Positions 1-8,700 of a DNA stretch of 47,028 bases are shown piece by piece. Every line of letters starts with the position of its first letter. The first letter of the stretch is position 1. The position numbers and the translations under genes are program-made. The stretch comes from Bacillota bacterium. Lineage in GTDB: Bacteria; Bacillota; Clostridia; Lachnospirales; Lachnospiraceae. Location: contig JAEZRJ010000045.1 in NCBI GenBank assembly GCA_023412855.1, positions 1 through 47,028 of the forward strand, read 5' to 3'. A model generated the notes under the pieces. The model worked only from the letters and a program-made list of their open reading frames with translations, did not search any database and was not told the DNA's origin.

Positions 1-264
1 GATGAAGATTCTGATTTGCTGGATCCTTTGTCCTGGAGAAAAGAAAGGAATCCGGTTCTTCAGACGAAGGAGGAAATAGGAATTTACGGCCCGGGACATA
101 ACAGCTTTACGGTGGATGAAGAGGGCAGCGATATACTCGTATATCATGCGAGGACGGAAAGCGAGATTGTAGGTAATCCGCTTTATAATCCCAATCGTCA
201 TGCGATGCTCATGAAGGTGAAGTGGCGCGAAGACGGAATGCCGGTATTCGATTTCGGGGAATGA
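1..264 (+). CDS. Glycoside hydrolase family 43 protein, C-terminal fragment
   Basis: Only the last 87 codons are in the window; the frame is open from base 1, so the gene starts upstream. The visible part holds the GPGHNSF motif, whose His lies near the active-site metal in many GH43 five-bladed propellers, followed by a strand resembling VYHAR and the end of the last blade (KVKW...GMPVFDF). This is the usual C-terminus of a GH43 arabinosidase or xylosidase. It is followed after 20 bases by a second GH43 gene, so the two are probably co-transcribed. Substrate cannot be fixed from the fragment; arabinose-containing oligosaccharides are inferred from the neighbours. Confidence 0.8.
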   Translation, partial: DEDSDLLDPLSWRKERNPVLQTKEEIGIYGPGHNSFTVDEEGSDILVYHARTESEIVGNPLYNPNRHAMLMKVKWREDGMPVFDFGE

Positions 265-284
265 AAATAAGGGAGGTATGATAA

Positions 285-1757
285 GTGAAACATGGGAAAA
301 AGTTAGTATCGGTTATGCTGCTTGCGGCGTTGACGGCCGGGTGTGGACAGGCGGAGGAGAATTTCGACAACGCTCCCCTTACATCTGCGAAGGAGACAAA
401 CATATCCTTTAAGGACGTTTCCGTCCACGATCCGTCTGTAGTAAAGTATGACGGGACCTATTACATATTCGGTTCCCACCTGGCGGCTGCAAAGTCGGAT
501 AATTTAATGGATTGGACGCTGATAGGCAGCGGAGTAACGAAGGGAAATCCGATTATACCGGATGCCAAAAATGAAATGCCGGAAGCTTTTGAATGGGCGA
601 AAACGGACACTTTTTGGGCTCCTGATGTGATACAATTGGGGGACGGTAAATTTTATATGTACTACTGTAACTGCGAGGGTAGTTCGCCCTTGTCCTGCCT
701 GGGACTTGCGGTTTCCGATAATATAGAGGGACCTTATAAGGACTTGGGGATTTTCCTGAAATCAGGCATGGTGAGCGAACCCAGTGAAAACGGGGATACT
801 TATGATGCGACTAAGCAGCCCAATGTAGTAGACCCTTGCGTGTTCTATGATGCGGAAGGAAAGCTATGGATGGTTTACGGCTCTTATTCCGGAGGGATAT
901 TTATACTGGAGTTGGATAAGGATACCGGGCTTCCGATGGAATCGGGCTACGGCAAACAGCTGTTAGGAGGGAATCATCTCCGTATCGAGGGTGCGTACAT
1001 ACAGTATAATCCGGAGACGGAATACTATTACATGTTCTTGTCGTTCGGCGGTTTGGCTGCGGACGGAGCTTATAACATAAGAGTATGCCGTTCGAAGACG
1101 CCTGACGGGCCTTACTACGACAGTCAGGGTCAGGATATGATCGAATGTGCAGGCCCCGACGGAAGCTTTTTTGATGACAGGGCGGCAGAGCTTTACGGCG
1201 TAAAGCTTATGGGCAATTATAAATGGGCTTGGCACGAAGGAGAGAACGGAGAGAAGAGAAAAGGAATCGTTTCTCCGGGACACAATTCCACCATTTATGA
1301 TGAAGAAAGCGGAAAATATTTTATCATTTTCCATACCCGCTTCGAGAGTAAGGGAGAGAATCATGAGGTACGCGTACACCAGATGTTCTTTAACGAAGAA
1401 GGCTGGCCGGTAATCGCTCCTTACCGCTATGCGGGCGAGACTGCAGGTGAGTTTGAGAAGAAAGAAGCTGCCGGTATATACAAAGTGATCAAGCATGGCC
1501 GTCAGATTACCACTCAGATGAAGGAATCCGTAGACATTACGCTGCACTTTGACGGAACGGTGACCGGAGCTTATGAAGGAAGCTGGGAGCTGTCGGAAGA
1601 GAATCACCTGAAGATCGTGCTGGGCGAGGAAAGTTATGACGGTGTACTCTGCAAGCAATACGATGAGTTCGGAGAAAAATATGTAATAGGCTTTACTGTG
1701 TTGTCTGAAGACGGCGTAGCCGTCTGGGGAAGCGGACTGGCGGCAGTAGAGGAATAA
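285..1757 (+). CDS. GH43 lipoprotein, probable endo-/exo-alpha-1,5-L-arabinanase
   Basis: This 490-residue enzyme starts at a GTG preceded by GGGAGG. The first ~20 residues are a lipoprotein signal peptide with lipobox LTAGC, so it should sit on the outer face of the membrane. The GH43 propeller follows: VHDPSVV (catalytic base Asp, about residue 50), NVVDPCVF (pKa-modulating Asp), RIEGAYI (general acid Glu) and SPGHNS (His near the metal). The last ~100 residues form a separate beta-rich domain like that after the propeller in extracellular arabinanases such as Bacillus AbnB. Role: cutting arabinan at the cell surface to feed the GH51 enzyme and the importer downstream. Endo versus exo action cannot be judged. 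Confidence 0.85.
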   Translation: MKHGKKLVSVMLLAALTAGCGQAEENFDNAPLTSAKETNISFKDVSVHDPSVVKYDGTYYIFGSHLAAAKSDNLMDWTLIGSGVTKGNPIIPDAKNEMPEAFEWAKTDTFWAPDVIQLGDGKFYMYYCNCEGSSPLSCLGLAVSDNIEGPYKDLGIFLKSGMVSEPSENGDTYDATKQPNVVDPCVFYDAEGKLWMVYGSYSGGIFILELDKDTGLPMESGYGKQLLGGNHLRIEGAYIQYNPETEYYYMFLSFGGLAADGAYNIRVCRSKTPDGPYYDSQGQDMIECAGPDGSFFDDRAAELYGVKLMGNYKWAWHEGENGEKRKGIVSPGHNSTIYDEESGKYFIIFHTRFESKGENHEVRVHQMFFNEEGWPVIAPYRYAGETAGEFEKKEAAGIYKVIKHGRQITTQMKESVDITLHFDGTVTGAYEGSWELSEENHLKIVLGEESYDGVLCKQYDEFGEKYVIGFTVLSEDGVAVWGSGLAAVEE

Positions 1758-1822
1758 GGGATAAATAATAGAAGAAACAATAGAAATGATATAAATAAGA
1801 AAAGCGAAGGGAGAAGGTTGAA

Positions 1823-3331
1823 ATGGCTAAATTATTTATTAATGAAAAGAACAAAAAAGGGCATATTAATGCTGAGATTTACGGACATTTTTCGGAACAT
1901 CTTGGACGGTGTATTTACGAAGGTCTGTATGTGGGGGAGAATTCAGAGATTCCAAATGTAAATGGCATGCGGAAGGATGTTGTTGATGCCCTTAAGGAAA
2001 TGGGAATTCCGCTTCTTCGCTGGCCGGGCGGTTGTTTTGCAGACGAGTATCACTGGAAAGACGGCATCGGTCCCAAGGAAACGAGAAAGAAAATGATCAA
2101 TACCCATTGGGGCGGAGTGGTCGAGGACAACAGCTTCGGTACCCACGAATTTTTTGAACTGTGCGAGCAGCTTGGCTGTAAGACTTATGTAAATGGAAAT
2201 GTGGGGAGCGGTACGGTTCAGGAGATGAGCGAGTGGGTGGAGTATATGACATTCGAAGGCGTATCCCCTATGGCCGATCTGCGTAAGCAAAACGGCCGGG
2301 AAAAGCCTTGGAAAATTGATTACTTCGGAGTGGGCAACGAGAACTGGGGCTGCGGAGGCAGCATGACGCCGGAATATTATGCGAATCTATACAGGAGATT
2401 TCAGACTTATGTAAGGCAGTACAATGCAGACCGGCCGATCAAAAAGATATGCGGAGGAGCTAATGTCGCAGATTATTTCTGGACGGAGGATGTGCTGAAA
2501 ACCTGCTTTGCACCGCCTCATCCCGATTTTATGCACGGCTACATGGATGGTCTCTCCCTTCATTATTATGTACATCCCGAAGGCTGGGAAATCAAGGGAA
2601 GCGCTACAGATTTCGACGATAAGGTATGGTATAAGACGCTATCGAAGGCGAAGTATATGGAGGAACTGGTAACACGTCACGGTGCAATTATGGATCAGTA
2701 CGATCCCGACAAGAAGATTGGCATGATCGTAGACGAATGGGGCTGCTGGTTTACGGTAGAGCCGGGTACCAATCCGGGCTTCTTGTATCAGCAAAGCACT
2801 ATGCGAGATGCTTTGGTAGCGGGCATTACGCTGGATATTTTCAATAAGAATTGTGACAGAGTACAGATGGCATGTATCGCGCAGATGGTCAACGTACTTC
2901 AGTCCGTGATTCTTACGGAGGGCGAAAAAATGCTTCTTACGCCTACCTACCATGTATTCCATATGTACAAACCCCATCAGGATGCGGAGCTTGTGGAAAG
3001 CTTTGTGGAAGGAAACGGCATCATCGGAACGGAGGAGGAATATAAGGTTCCACACCTTAGCGAGTCTGTATCCGTGGATGCGCAGGGCTATGCAAACGTT
3101 ACAATAAGCAATCTGTCCGTATCTGAGAGCGTGCCGGTAGAAATGGTATTCGCACAGCTTGAGCCGTCGTCCGTTCAGGGAACTATTCTCACGGAAGAAA
3201 TGCATGCCCATAATACCTTTGAAGAGCCTGATAGGGTGAAAGAGGTCGAATTCACAGAATATACCATAGAGGGAAGAACGATCCGCTTTACTGCTCCTGC
3301 GTGCAGCGTGATCAGCTTCCGCGTTAAATAG
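1823..3331 (+). CDS. abfA: Alpha-L-arabinofuranosidase, GH51
   Basis: This 502-residue cytoplasmic enzyme has no signal peptide and is of usual GH51 length. The (beta/alpha)8 barrel shows the family landmarks: RWPGGCFADEYHW (about 67-78), the acid/base in GVGNENWGCGG (Glu173) and the nucleophile in VDEWGCWF (Glu305). The C-terminal ~120 residues form the beta-sandwich domain typical of GH51. It removes terminal arabinofuranose from short arabino-oligosaccharides inside the cell. It lies 65 bases after the GH43 arabinanase on the same strand with its own GGGAGAAGG site, so the order surface cutting, import, intracellular debranching fits. Confidence 0.93.
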   Translation: MAKLFINEKNKKGHINAEIYGHFSEHLGRCIYEGLYVGENSEIPNVNGMRKDVVDALKEMGIPLLRWPGGCFADEYHWKDGIGPKETRKKMINTHWGGVVEDNSFGTHEFFELCEQLGCKTYVNGNVGSGTVQEMSEWVEYMTFEGVSPMADLRKQNGREKPWKIDYFGVGNENWGCGGSMTPEYYANLYRRFQTYVRQYNADRPIKKICGGANVADYFWTEDVLKTCFAPPHPDFMHGYMDGLSLHYYVHPEGWEIKGSATDFDDKVWYKTLSKAKYMEELVTRHGAIMDQYDPDKKIGMIVDEWGCWFTVEPGTNPGFLYQQSTMRDALVAGITLDIFNKNCDRVQMACIAQMVNVLQSVILTEGEKMLLTPTYHVFHMYKPHQDAELVESFVEGNGIIGTEEEYKVPHLSESVSVDAQGYANVTISNLSVSESVPVEMVFAQLEPSSVQGTILTEEMHAHNTFEEPDRVKEVEFTEYTIEGRTIRFTAPACSVISFRVK

Positions 3332-3341
3332 GCGGAAAAGA

Positions 3342-3614
3342 ATGGAAGAAAAATCAAGGCGCATATGCCGGAAATGTCTCACTGCGGATATGGATGAGAA
3401 GGAATATTTCGAGAACCTTCATACTTATATTGTCAACCTGGATGAAGATATTAAGGCACAGCCATCTTTGTATGAAGAAAGGCTGGCCGTCTGCAAAAGC
3501 TGCGATCTGCTTGCAGACGGCATGTGCAGGGCGTGCGGATGCTATGTGGAACTGCGTGCGGCGATGCGAAAAAAGGCTTGTCCTTACGGAAAATGGCAGC
3601 CTGAAAAAATCTAA
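3342..3614 (+). CDS. Small Cys-rich protein (DUF6171-like)
   Basis: A 90-residue basic protein beginning 10 bases after the arabinofuranosidase stop. It has paired cysteines: CRKC near residue 9, CKSC and CRACGC in the middle, and CPYGKW near the end. The spacing suggests one or two structural zinc sites rather than an iron-sulfur cluster, but this is inference. It resembles the short DUF6171 proteins often found in Lachnospiraceae. No catalytic motif is visible. Likely the last gene of the arabinan operon; its job is unknown. Confidence 0.65.
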   Translation: MEEKSRRICRKCLTADMDEKEYFENLHTYIVNLDEDIKAQPSLYEERLAVCKSCDLLADGMCRACGCYVELRAAMRKKACPYGKWQPEKI

Positions 3615-3667
3615 AATAATGAATTATTTTATTTATATAGTAAAAACTAAAATATTTTAAAATAATA

Positions 3668-3696
3668 TTGACATACATATTAATGTATTGTACAAT
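3668..3696 (+). promoter_or_regulatory. Sigma-A promoter for the sugar importer
   Basis: Consensus -35 TTGACA (3668-3673), exactly 17 bases, then -10 TACAAT (3691-3696). It lies in the 245-base gap before the binding-protein gene and would give a 5' leader of about 155 bases containing the palindrome at 3796-3812. Confidence 0.75.
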
Positions 3697-3795
3697 ATGA
3701 ACATAAGATAACCGCAAATAAAAGAAAAGCATACAAAGTGCTTAATCAACTGGTGGGTATAAAAAGTAGAATTATATATTTTACTAAATTATTTG

Positions 3796-3812
3796 ACAAT
3801 TTGCGCAATTGT
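3796..3812. promoter_or_regulatory. Palindromic operator candidate
   Basis: ACAATTTGCGCAATTGT has perfect 6-base arms around a TGCGC centre, with an 8-base perfect core TTGCGCAA. A CG-centred palindrome of this size is typical of LacI/GalR-family operators. It lies inside the leader, about 45 bases before the importer start, where a bound repressor would block elongation. It also overlaps a TTGACA (3793-3798) that has no matching -10. The regulator is not identifiable here; the LacI gene at 32798 is distant and sits beside an alpha-galactosidase. Confidence 0.45.
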
Positions 3813-3859
3813 AAAACCAGGCGGTCCAATGTTTCTAATCAATTAAAGGAGGTAGGGAA

Positions 3860-5302
3860 ATGAAGAAAAAGTTATTAGCTACAATTTTAAGCGTTGCTTT
3901 GACAGCATCCATGTTAGCAGGCTGTGGCTCCAATGCCGGCACAAGCGGAACAACCACTGGAGATGCGGCAGCCGAGACTACGACTGAGGCAGAAGCAGGC
4001 GATGATGCTGCAGCAACGGAAGAAGGGGAAGTTGCAGAAGGCGAAGCAGCTCCGGCAGCAGTTACGACCGTAGGAGATCCTAACGGTACGCACATGGAGA
4101 TGTGGTCCTTCGTTGAATTACACAATACGTTCTATGCGAGCATGTTGGAGAAATGGAATGCTGAGAATCCGGACAGAACAATTGAAATCACATTTACTAC
4201 ATATCCTTATGCGGATATGCACACGAAATTATTAACATCCTTGAATGCAGGTACCGGTGCTCCGGATCTTTGCGACGTAGAAGTTGGACAGTTCCCTAAC
4301 GTTGTAGCAGGTATGGATACATGGCTTTATCCTTTGGATGATGCGCTTGCACCCTACGCTGCTGACTTAGTACAGGCTCGTCTCGATACCTATGCCGGTG
4401 CTGACGGCAAGCATTACGGAGCTCCTACACACGTTGGTGCTACCGTTATGTACTACAATGCAGAGCTGCTTGAGTCCTATGGCATCGATTATACGACGAT
4501 CAAGACATGGGATGATTACACCGCAGCAGGCGAGAAACTGAAAGAAGCTTCCGATGGCAAAGTTATGATGACCTCCGTTGATACGGCAGGCGTTGACTGG
4601 ATGTGGGTAGCAATGGCAGAGTACGGCGAAGACTGGACCGGCGGTTTTGACGGTTCTGCAAACGTACAGCTTGAATCTGTTAAGAACATGCTGACAATGC
4701 AGCAGGGATGGCTGGATTCCGGTATTGCCATGGTATCTCCCGACGGACACGTTGACCTTGAAGCAGGCTTCCAGAACATTTTGGACGGCAACATCGCTTC
4801 CTTCCCGAAGGCACTTTGGTACATGAGCCGCTTCCTTAACTATATGCCTGAAGAAGCAGGAAAATGGGCTTTGGCTCCTTGCCCGGTATTTGAAGAAGGT
4901 CAGCCTCGCTCCGTAGGTATCGGTGGTACAGGTACAGTTGTTACGAATCAGTCTGTAGATACCCAGTTGGCAGCAGATTTCATTTCTTATGCGAAGTGCT
5001 CGGAAGAAGGCGCTAAAGGAATCTGGGAAACCTTAGGATTTGACGTTTGCAACAGTGCAATGTGGACCGACGAGTCTATCACACATGATGCGAACAATGA
5101 ATATGTTAAATTCTTCAGAACGAATCCTTACGACGTTCTTAACGAAGTAAAAGACGAAATCGGCAAGATCAGCGTTGTAGCTATCAGCCCTACGATCAAC
5201 GAGCAGATGTGCAACGTAACATTGAACGATGTATTAGAGAATAAAATGGATGTAGATGAAGCGTTACAGGCCGCTCAGGATGTAATCAGCTTGGAAGAGT
5301 AG
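3860..5302 (+). CDS. Extracellular sugar-binding lipoprotein, CUT1 ABC importer
   Basis: This 480-residue family 1 solute-binding protein has a lipobox (MLAGCGS) at residues 19-25, then a ~45-residue low-complexity tether rich in Ala, Thr, Glu and Gly, then the two-lobed binding fold starting at MEMWSFVELHNTFYASML. The GAPDLCDVEVGQF and IDYTTIKTWDDYTAAGEKL segments are typical of the family. RBS AGGAGG at 3847. Two permeases follow, separated by a hairpin terminator. Arabino-oligosaccharide uptake is inferred from the GH43/GH51 genes upstream, by analogy with AraNPQ of Bacillus; other oligosaccharides are possible. Confidence 0.88.
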   Translation: MKKKLLATILSVALTASMLAGCGSNAGTSGTTTGDAAAETTTEAEAGDDAAATEEGEVAEGEAAPAAVTTVGDPNGTHMEMWSFVELHNTFYASMLEKWNAENPDRTIEITFTTYPYADMHTKLLTSLNAGTGAPDLCDVEVGQFPNVVAGMDTWLYPLDDALAPYAADLVQARLDTYAGADGKHYGAPTHVGATVMYYNAELLESYGIDYTTIKTWDDYTAAGEKLKEASDGKVMMTSVDTAGVDWMWVAMAEYGEDWTGGFDGSANVQLESVKNMLTMQQGWLDSGIAMVSPDGHVDLEAGFQNILDGNIASFPKALWYMSRFLNYMPEEAGKWALAPCPVFEEGQPRSVGIGGTGTVVTNQSVDTQLAADFISYAKCSEEGAKGIWETLGFDVCNSAMWTDESITHDANNEYVKFFRTNPYDVLNEVKDEIGKISVVAISPTINEQMCNVTLNDVLENKMDVDEALQAAQDVISLEE

Positions 5303-5311
5303 TAACTACTG

Positions 5312-5351
5312 GGGATTGCTTAGGGAAGTGACTTCCTGGGCAATCCCTTTT
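5312..5351 (+). terminator. Attenuating terminator between binding protein and permeases
   Basis: GGGATTGC (5312-5319) pairs with GCAATCCC (5340-5347), extended by GGAAG/CTTCC, and is followed by TTTT. It sits straight after the binding-protein stop. Partial readthrough would give many binding proteins per permease, a common arrangement in such operons. Confidence 0.75.
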
Positions 5352-5352
5352 A

Positions 5353-5420
5353 TGTAAATAGGAAAGTGCTCCTATTACATAGAAGATAGGTGCGCAGCTA
5401 CGCGCGCGGAACAAAAGCTA
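5353..5420 (+). repeat. Dispersed palindromic repeat, copy A (right part missing)
   Basis: About 68 bases aligning with copies at 16928-17044 and 33826-33937 (reverse). The shared core is TGCGCAGCTACGCGCG followed by CAAAAGC; the left arm has AAAGTGC and CCTATT. This copy stops after CAAAAGC and lacks the right arm seen in the other two. Confidence 0.7.
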
Positions 5421-5474
5421 TATTTTATAAATGAATGGGTTAATGGGGTTGTTAGGTAAGGAGTGTGATTGCAT

Positions 5475-6371
5475 ATGAAAATAAGAAAGTTTTTATATTC
5501 ACAGAAAGTGGCACCTTATGTGTTTGTGCTGCCGTTTATACTAAGTTTTTGTTTCTTTTGGATTTATCCCCTTTGCAGTACGATAACAATGAGCTTTCAA
5601 GACATTCTTCCTACGGGAACCGAATGGATAGGTCTGAAGAATTATAAGAAGCTGTTGATAGATACCACTTTTCATCAGGCGATTTTGAACAGCTTTCAGT
5701 ATATGTTGTTAACGATTGTATTGCTGATACCGTTCCCGATGGCATTCGCAGTAATGATGGATTCCAGACTGGTAAAGGCGAAAGGTGTATGGAAGGCTTT
5801 TCTTTATCTTCCGGCACTGACATCCGTAGTTATTTCCGGTACTTTGTTCCGTCTGATGTTCTCGGAATACAGCACAGGACAGTTGAACGTAATCACCAGT
5901 ATCCTCGGACTTGGAACCTTTAAATGGCTGAAAGTAAAAGCGACCGGACTTTTCGCCCTCGTATTGGTCTGCTGCTGGAGATGGACCGGCGTGAATATGC
6001 TCTATTTCCTATCCGGTCTGAAATCGATTGACGGCGCGTTATATGAATCCGCTGAAATCGATGGTGCTTCCGGCTTTCAGAAGTTTCGTTTCATAACGAT
6101 ACCTCTTTTGAAACCAACCACTATTTACGTACTTACTATCAGTATCTATGCCGGTCTGGCGATGTTCATGGAAAGCTTCATGCTGTGGGCGGGCCCGGAT
6201 TCACCGAACAACATAGGTCTTACCATCGTAGGATACTTGTACAAACGCGGTATTGCCAAGAACCAGTTGGGCTACGGCAGCGCGGTAGGTCTCGTACTTT
6301 TGGTAATCGCACTTTTTATCAACGTTGTTCAGTTGGTGCTGAGCGGTACATTCAAGAAGGAGGAAAAATAA
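5475..6371 (+). CDS. Carbohydrate ABC permease (MalF/AraP type)
   Basis: A 298-residue membrane protein with about six hydrophobic segments, the first near residues 12-34. The EAA loop that contacts the ATPase is ESAEIDGASGFQKFRFITIPLL. Start chosen at ATG 5475; a TTG at 5469 is closer to AAGGAG (5458-5463) and would add two residues. It is 103 bases from the importer terminator and followed by the second permease after one base. No ATPase gene accompanies the pair, so a shared MsmX/MsmK-type ATPase encoded elsewhere is presumed to energise it. Confidence 0.9.
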   Translation: MKIRKFLYSQKVAPYVFVLPFILSFCFFWIYPLCSTITMSFQDILPTGTEWIGLKNYKKLLIDTTFHQAILNSFQYMLLTIVLLIPFPMAFAVMMDSRLVKAKGVWKAFLYLPALTSVVISGTLFRLMFSEYSTGQLNVITSILGLGTFKWLKVKATGLFALVLVCCWRWTGVNMLYFLSGLKSIDGALYESAEIDGASGFQKFRFITIPLLKPTTIYVLTISIYAGLAMFMESFMLWAGPDSPNNIGLTIVGYLYKRGIAKNQLGYGSAVGLVLLVIALFINVVQLVLSGTFKKEEK

Positions 6372-6372
6372 T

Positions 6373-7257
6373 ATGTCAAACGCAAAATCCTCTTCATTCG
6401 ATCAAATGGGTATGAGTAAAAAGAATAAAATATTGAGCGTTTTTGCCACAGGATGGTTCGTGCTGCTCTCCTTCATCATCGTATTTCCGATTTTTGCAGG
6501 TTTGCTCGCTTCCTTCCGCCCCGGTCAGGAGCTGATCCGAAAGGGGCTCAGCGTAGACTTGAATGTCACTACGATGACGCTCGATAACTATATATATTTG
6601 TTCAGCGGGAACGTAGATTCACAGAAATATTTCATGTGGTTCAAGAACAGTTTGTTCCTTACGCTCATTTCAGTAGTGGGAACGCTGGCAATCTGCTACC
6701 TGGTAGCCTATGGATTATCCATGTATGAATTCCCCCTGAGAAGAATTCTGTTTTTCATGGTAATCGCTACGATGATGGTACCTTTTGAAATATTGATGCT
6801 TCCTCTTTATAAAGAAATGATTACATTGAAACTCATCGACACCACCGCAGGCGTCGTGCTGCCGGGCATATGCGGCGCTTCCACCATATTTTTCTTCCGG
6901 CAGTATATGATAGGACTGCCGAAAGAGCTTCTGGATGCGGGACGTATAGACGGCGCGACCGAATACGGCATTTGCTTCAAGATCATGCTGCCGATTACAA
7001 AGCCCGCCTTTGCGGCGATGTCCATTCTCTGCGCCATGGGTGCATGGAACAACATCCTTTGGCCGATGCTGGTATATAGAAGTGCCAGCAAGTTCACACT
7101 CCCGATAGGCCTTAATACCTTGTTAACGCCCTACGGAAACAACTACGATGTATTGATTGCCGGCTCTATGTTCGGTATCATCCCGGTGTTTGTTGTATTC
7201 CTTTGCTTCCAGAGGTATTTCATCGACGGAATGACTGCCGGAGCAGTAAAAGGATAA
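6373..7257 (+). CDS. Carbohydrate ABC permease (MalG/AraQ type)
   Basis: A 294-residue permease with six predicted membrane segments, the first near residues 25-45. The EAA loop reads LLDAGRIDGATEYGICFKIMLPITKPA. The C-terminal segment ends in QRYFIDGMTAGAVKG, the usual ending of MalG-like subunits. It begins one base after the preceding stop with AGGAGG overlapping that stop region, so the two permeases are translationally coupled. It forms the importer with the 3860 and 5475 products. A strong terminator follows at 7291. Confidence 0.92.
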   Translation: MSNAKSSSFDQMGMSKKNKILSVFATGWFVLLSFIIVFPIFAGLLASFRPGQELIRKGLSVDLNVTTMTLDNYIYLFSGNVDSQKYFMWFKNSLFLTLISVVGTLAICYLVAYGLSMYEFPLRRILFFMVIATMMVPFEILMLPLYKEMITLKLIDTTAGVVLPGICGASTIFFFRQYMIGLPKELLDAGRIDGATEYGICFKIMLPITKPAFAAMSILCAMGAWNNILWPMLVYRSASKFTLPIGLNTLLTPYGNNYDVLIAGSMFGIIPVFVVFLCFQRYFIDGMTAGAVKG

Positions 7258-7290
7258 TTACAATAAAAGCAATAAAACACTCCATTACCT

Positions 7291-7337
7291 AAAAAGCTGC
7301 TGCGTCTGCTGGAAACAGTATGATGCGGCGGCTTTTT
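7291..7337. terminator. Bidirectional intrinsic terminator after the sugar importer
   Basis: AAAAAGCTGCTGCGTC (7291-7306) pairs with GATGCGGCGGCTTTTT (7322-7337) with two G-U/mismatch positions. The stem is flanked by A and T runs, so it can act on either strand. Confidence 0.85.
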
Positions 7338-7361
7338 GGCATTTGTAAAAATTCCCATACA

Positions 7362-7386
7362 CAAACATAGGTTCGAGTGATATAAT
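7362..7386 (+). promoter_or_regulatory. LexA (SOS) box and promoter of the translesion polymerase
   Basis: CAAACATAGGTTCG (7362-7375) differs from the Gram-positive LexA consensus CGAACnnnnGTTCG at one arm position. It lies immediately before an extended -10, TGATATAAT (TATAAT at 7381-7386), so bound LexA would cover the spacer. The -35 is weak (TACACA, 17-base spacer), as expected of a repressed DNA-damage gene. Confidence 0.65.
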
Positions 7387-7434
7387 AAATCTGATCGAGG
7401 AAATAGTAATCAGAACAACGGAGGTATTTCGGGA

Positions 7435-8700
7435 ATGGAGAACAGAACATATTTGTGTATCGATTTAAAATCATTTTACGCTTCCGTGGAATGTGTAGAG
7501 CGCGGGCTCGATCCGCTGACGACCAATCTGGCGGTAGCCGATCCGGAGAGAAGTGAAAAAACGATCTGCCTTGCGATTTCCCCGAGCATGAAGGCTCTTG
7601 GCATCAAGAATCGATGCCGGGTATTTCAGATACCTCATGGTGTTCGTTATATCATGGCGGTGCCGCGGATGAAGCTCTACATTCAGTATTCCGCCAATAT
7701 ATACAGCATATATTTAAAATATGTCGCGAAAGAAGACATCCATGTCTATTCCATAGATGAAGCGTTCCTTGACGTGACCCATTATCTTCCCATGTATCAT
7801 ATGGATGCAAAAAGTCTGGCGACCCGGATAATGGAGGACATAAAGACTGCAACAGGAATTACCGCCACGGCAGGAATTGGAACCAATCTGTATCTGGCTA
7901 AAATTGCGCTGGATATTACTGCAAAGCATACAAGAGATAACATTGGATATTTGGATGAAATAACCTATCAGATAACCTTGTGGAACCATAGACCATTGAA
8001 CGACTTTTGGCGAATAGGAGCCGGTACGGTAAAACGGCTCGCCGGTGCGGGAATTACTACCATGGGAGAAATCGCCTGTTCCGATGAAGATATGCTCTAT
8101 CGCTTGTTCGGGATAGATGCAGAGCTTTTGATAGACCATGCATGGGGCAGAGAGTCGGCCACAATGGCTGATATCAAGGCATACAAACCCAAAAACAGCT
8201 CTATGTCCAGCGGGCAGATTCTTCCGAGAGATTACAGCTTTGAGGAATGCAGACTGGCAGTAAAAGAAATGACGGATGCGCTCTGTCTGGATATGGCAGA
8301 GAAAGGATTGGTTACTGATTCTATTTCTCTTATGATCGGATATTCTAACCGGCTTGAGTTAAAGCCTGCAACGGGAACCGCCCCAATGTCCATCACTACC
8401 AATTCTTACCGCGCGATAATTCCCTATGTGAATGTGCTCTATGAACGCATTGCGGATCGGAATACGCCGATACGAAGACTCGGCCTCTCTTGCAATAACC
8501 TCATAGACGAAGCCTATGAGCAATATGACCTGTTTACTGATCCGGCGCAGTTGGAGCGGGACCGAAAAATACAGAAAGCGGCTTTGGAAATCAAAAGAAA
8601 ATATGGACAGAACGCACTTGTGCGAGGAATGGATCTGCAAGAGGCGGGTACCACCATACAGCGTAACCGCCAGATTGGAGGACACAAAAGTGGGGAGTAA
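7435..8700 (+). CDS. Y-family translesion DNA polymerase (UmuC/UvrX type)
   Basis: This 421-residue protein copies damaged DNA at low fidelity. The catalytic carboxylates are visible: Asp10 in CIDLKSFYASVE and Asp108-Glu109 in YSIDEAF. Tyr15 is at the steric-gate position. The palm/finger half is followed by a thumb HhH region (IGAGTVKRLAGAGI) and a little-finger domain. The subgroup looks like Bacillus UvrX/YqjW rather than DinB: IKNRCRVFQIP replaces the DinB motif and a YolD-like gene follows. A LexA-like box stands upstream; the RBS is GGAGG at 7420. Stop and the next start overlap. Confidence 0.92.
   Translation: MENRTYLCIDLKSFYASVECVERGLDPLTTNLAVADPERSEKTICLAISPSMKALGIKNRCRVFQIPHGVRYIMAVPRMKLYIQYSANIYSIYLKYVAKEDIHVYSIDEAFLDVTHYLPMYHMDAKSLATRIMEDIKTATGITATAGIGTNLYLAKIALDITAKHTRDNIGYLDEITYQITLWNHRPLNDFWRIGAGTVKRLAGAGITTMGEIACSDEDMLYRLFGIDAELLIDHAWGRESATMADIKAYKPKNSSMSSGQILPRDYSFEECRLAVKEMTDALCLDMAEKGLVTDSISLMIGYSNRLELKPATGTAPMSITTNSYRAIIPYVNVLYERIADRNTPIRRLGLSCNNLIDEAYEQYDLFTDPAQLERDRKIQKAALEIKRKYGQNALVRGMDLQEAGTTIQRNRQIGGHKSGE

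Noticed and set aside
963..1658. Minus-strand frame of 231 codons inside the GH43 lipoprotein gene
   Set aside because: Shadow of a clear GH43 coding frame; no motif or RBS.
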